NCBI RefSeq assembly: GCF_010104355.1
Contig: NZ_CP044972.1
Location: forward strand, 2,232,001-2,296,000
Direction of reading: 5' to 3'
Source of the DNA: Hydrogenophaga sp. PBL-H3
Lineage (GTDB): Bacteria; Pseudomonadota; Gammaproteobacteria; Burkholderiales; Burkholderiaceae_C
DNA: 64,000 nt
In this document: positions 62,233-64,000 of the stretch, in pieces
Layout: every line of letters starts with the position of its first letter
Numbering within the stretch: position 1 is the stretch's first letter
Translations under genes and position numbers: made by a program
Notes under the pieces: generated by a model
The model's database searches: none
Told to the model about the DNA's origin: nothing
The model's input: only the letters and a program-made list of their open reading frames with translations

Positions 62233-62928
62233 ATGCTTGAACTACAAGACCTTCACGCCTACTACGGCAAAAGCCACGTGCTGCACGGGGTGCAGTTTTC
62301 GGTCGGCAAGGGCGAGATCGTGGCGCTGCTCGGGCGCAACGGCTCGGGCCGCTCCACCACCGCCAAGGCCATCATGGGCCTGGTGGAGGCCACTGGCAGC
62401 GTCAACTGGCAGGGCAAGCCCATCCTGGGCAAAAAGCCGTTCGAGATCGCCCACCTGGGCATCGGCCACGTGCCGGAAAACCGCGACATCTTCCCCAAGC
62501 TCACCGTGCACCAGAACCTGCTGCTCGGCCAGAAAGGCAAGGGCATCGGCGCGCGCTGGAGCTTCGACGACATGTACGCCATGTTCCCGCGCCTGAAAGA
62601 GCGCGAACACACCGAGGCCGGCGTGCTCTCGGGCGGCGAGCAGCAGATGCTCACGCTGTGCCGCACCCTCATGGGTGACCCCGATCTCATCATCATCGAC
62701 GAGCCCACCGAGGGCCTGGCGCCCAAGATCGTGGAGCTGGTGGCCGAGTACCTGCAAAAGCTGAAAAGCCGGGGCGTCTCAGTGCTGCTGATCGAGCAGA
62801 AGCTCACCATTGCGCTCAGCATTTCCGACCGTGTGCTGGTCATGGGGCACGGCAGCATCGTGTTTCAAGGCACGCCGGAAACACTTCGCGCCGATTCCCA
62901 GGTGCGCAAGGAATGGCTGGAAGTCTGA
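62233..62928 (+). CDS. livF: Branched-chain-type ABC transporter ATPase (LivF), atypical Walker A
   Basis: The second ATPase, 231 residues. It has Q-loop IGHVPENRDIFPKLTVHQNL, signature LSGGEQQMLTLCRTL, Walker B LIIIDEPTEGLAPKIV and a LIEQKLTIAL switch. Walker A is GRNGSGRST: the invariant lysine is arginine at position 40 (CGC codon), which would be expected to impair ATP binding or hydrolysis at this site. LivG keeps its lysine. The gene ends the operon, 148 bases before the beta-oxidation gene. Confidence 0.92.
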   Translation: MLELQDLHAYYGKSHVLHGVQFSVGKGEIVALLGRNGSGRSTTAKAIMGLVEATGSVNWQGKPILGKKPFEIAHLGIGHVPENRDIFPKLTVHQNLLLGQKGKGIGARWSFDDMYAMFPRLKEREHTEAGVLSGGEQQMLTLCRTLMGDPDLIIIDEPTEGLAPKIVELVAEYLQKLKSRGVSVLLIEQKLTIALSISDRVLVMGHGSIVFQGTPETLRADSQVRKEWLEV

Positions 62929-62965
62929 GCACGCCACAGCCTGACTCGCTGGCGACAAGAGGCCC

Positions 62966-63006
62966 TTGCGGCAGCGCAGCAAGTTCCTAGAATCGAACGA
63001 TCGTTC
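62966..63006 (+). promoter_or_regulatory. Promoter and 12-base palindromic operator before the beta-oxidation gene
   Basis: TTGCGG (62966-62971), 16 bases, then TAGAAT (62988-62993), directly followed by the perfect palindrome GAACGATCGTTC (62995-63006). The operator would overlap the transcription start, as expected for a TetR-family repressor of fatty-acid degradation; the regulator is not in the window. Confidence 0.6.
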
Positions 63007-63076
63007 TTTTTCAAGAAGAACATCACAGTCAACGCCCTCGGGGCACCCGTTTTCCGCCAACAACGAAGGAGATTCC

Positions 63077-64000
63077 ATGACCGCTGAGTACCAGGTCCAC
63101 GGCGATGTGGCCGTCATCACCATGAACAACCCGCCGGTCAACGGCCTGGGGCTCTCCACCCGCCAGGGCATTGCCGCCGGTCTGGAGAAGGCAGAAGCCG
63201 ATCCGGCCGTGAAGTCCATCGTGATCACCGGTGCCGGCAAGGCGTTTTCGGGCGGTGCCGACATCCGTGAGTTCGGTTCCCCCAAGGCGCTGGCCGAACC
63301 CAACCTGCTCTCCGTCATCCTGGCGGTGGAAAACACCTCCAAGCCCGTCATCGCCGCCATCCACAGCGTGTGCATGGGCGGTGGCCTGGAGCTGGCCCTG
63401 GGCTGCCACTACCGCATTGCCGCACCCGGCACCAACGTGGCACTGCCCGAGGTGAAGCTGGGCCTGATCCCCGGTGCCGGCGGCACCCAGCGCCTGCCGC
63501 GCGCCCTGGGTGTGGAGCCCGCGCTCAACATGATCGTGAGCGGCGAACCGGTCAAGAGCGAGATGCTCGCCATGCTGCCGGGCCAGAAGCTGTTCGACAA
63601 GATGGCCGCATCGGCCGAGAGCCTGTCCGAGGAAGCCCTGGCCCTGGCGCGCGAGATGGCCGCCAAACACGCCGACGGCAGCGCACTGCCCAAGGTGCGC
63701 AACCTGCCATGCAAACACCCGCTGGGCGATGCGTACTTTGCCTTTGCGCGCAACATGGTCAAGGGCATGTCGAAGAACTTCCCCGCGCCCGCCAAGTGCG
63801 TGGACGCGGTGGAAGCCGCGACGAAAAAGAAGTTTGACGACGGCATGGCCTTCGAGCGCGAAATCTTCATCAACCTGATGTGGACGCCCGAGTGCCGTGC
63901 GCTGCGCCACCTGTTCACGGCCGAACGCGCCGCGAGCAAGATTCCCGACGTGCCGGAAGACACGCCCAAGCGCGAGATCGCCTCGGTCGCCGTCATCGGT
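63077..64000 (+). CDS. FadB/FadJ-like multifunctional beta-oxidation enzyme, 3' end missing
   Basis: The window ends within a fatty-acid oxidation enzyme: an enoyl-CoA hydratase domain (residues about 1-190) followed by the start of a 3-hydroxyacyl-CoA dehydrogenase. Visible: VITMNNPPVNGLGLSTRQG, AFSGGADIREFG (oxyanion hole), GGGLELALGCHYRIA, and ALPEVKLGLIPGAGGTQRLPRALG with its catalytic glutamate. The last visible residues, EIASVAVIG, begin the Rossmann strand of the dehydrogenase; the remaining part is beyond base 64000. ATG 63077 follows AAGGAGA. It forms a functional unit with the acyl-CoA ligase upstream. Confidence 0.93.
   Translation, partial: MTAEYQVHGDVAVITMNNPPVNGLGLSTRQGIAAGLEKAEADPAVKSIVITGAGKAFSGGADIREFGSPKALAEPNLLSVILAVENTSKPVIAAIHSVCMGGGLELALGCHYRIAAPGTNVALPEVKLGLIPGAGGTQRLPRALGVEPALNMIVSGEPVKSEMLAMLPGQKLFDKMAASAESLSEEALALAREMAAKHADGSALPKVRNLPCKHPLGDAYFAFARNMVKGMSKNFPAPAKCVDAVEAATKKKFDDGMAFEREIFINLMWTPECRALRHLFTAERAASKIPDVPEDTPKREIASVAVIG

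Overview
The window is a GC-rich, gene-dense bacterial chromosome segment. Gene content and order (nadD-rsfS-rlmH-maf-rng, tolB-pal-cpoB, smc-zipA-ligA, map-glnD, a dapC-dapD-pilU-dapE block, PrmB, SelO, a liv-type ABC cluster next to beta-oxidation genes) point to a betaproteobacterium of the Burkholderiales, most likely family Comamonadaceae and perhaps Hydrogenophaga-like. The taxonomic call is inference from gene content; no 16S gene is present. I find 54 protein genes (the first and last are cut by the window edges) and one tRNA-Lys. No gene-free stretch is longer than about 250 bases.

Layout. 1-6.9 kb: a tight plus-strand run for purine synthesis (purD end), a lysophospholipid acyltransferase, heme (hemF), NAD (nadD), ribosome silencing (rsfS with a histone-like tail), rRNA methylation (rlmH), Maf and RNase G; most junctions overlap by 4 bases. 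6.9-13.7 kb: msbA on the minus strand, the Tol-Pal genes tolB-pal-cpoB, a YeeE/YedE sulfur transporter overlapping tcdA, then tRNA-Lys with its own promoter and terminator. 13.8-22.4 kb (minus strand): a small stress membrane protein, an ABC-F ATPase, prmB, dapE, a PilU-type ATPase, dapD, dapC and an MHYT protein. 22.7-36.2 kb (mostly plus): smc, zipA, ligA, a small cytochrome c, a peptide deformylase and a complete RND efflux operon. 36.3-44 kb: glnD and map on the minus strand, then purL.

44-49 kb is the most accessory-looking stretch: a HigBA toxin-antitoxin pair behind a perfect 18-base palindrome, a DUF808 membrane protein, a TIR-transmembrane-periplasmic fusion protein, a hemerythrin-like protein behind a class II FNR/ANR-type promoter, and an alpha/beta hydrolase. 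49-55.8 kb: PpiC-type isomerase, BolA, YciB, a TerB-domain protein, and a minus-strand redox/sulfur operon selO-msrB-cysK-LLM oxidoreductase. 55.9-64 kb: a fatty-acyl-CoA ligase, a five-gene branched-chain-type ABC importer, and the start of a multifunctional beta-oxidation enzyme behind a TetR-like palindrome; together they look like an uptake-and-activation unit for organic acids or lipids.

The best leads are two different dispersed genomic repeats lying in frame inside purL, the TIR-TM-sensor protein, the roughly 144-residue lysine/alanine/proline tail on RsfS, an arginine replacing the Walker A lysine in LivF, the FNR-type promoter of the hemerythrin gene, and a roughly 70-base repeat present twice in opposite orientation (before ligA and after dapD).
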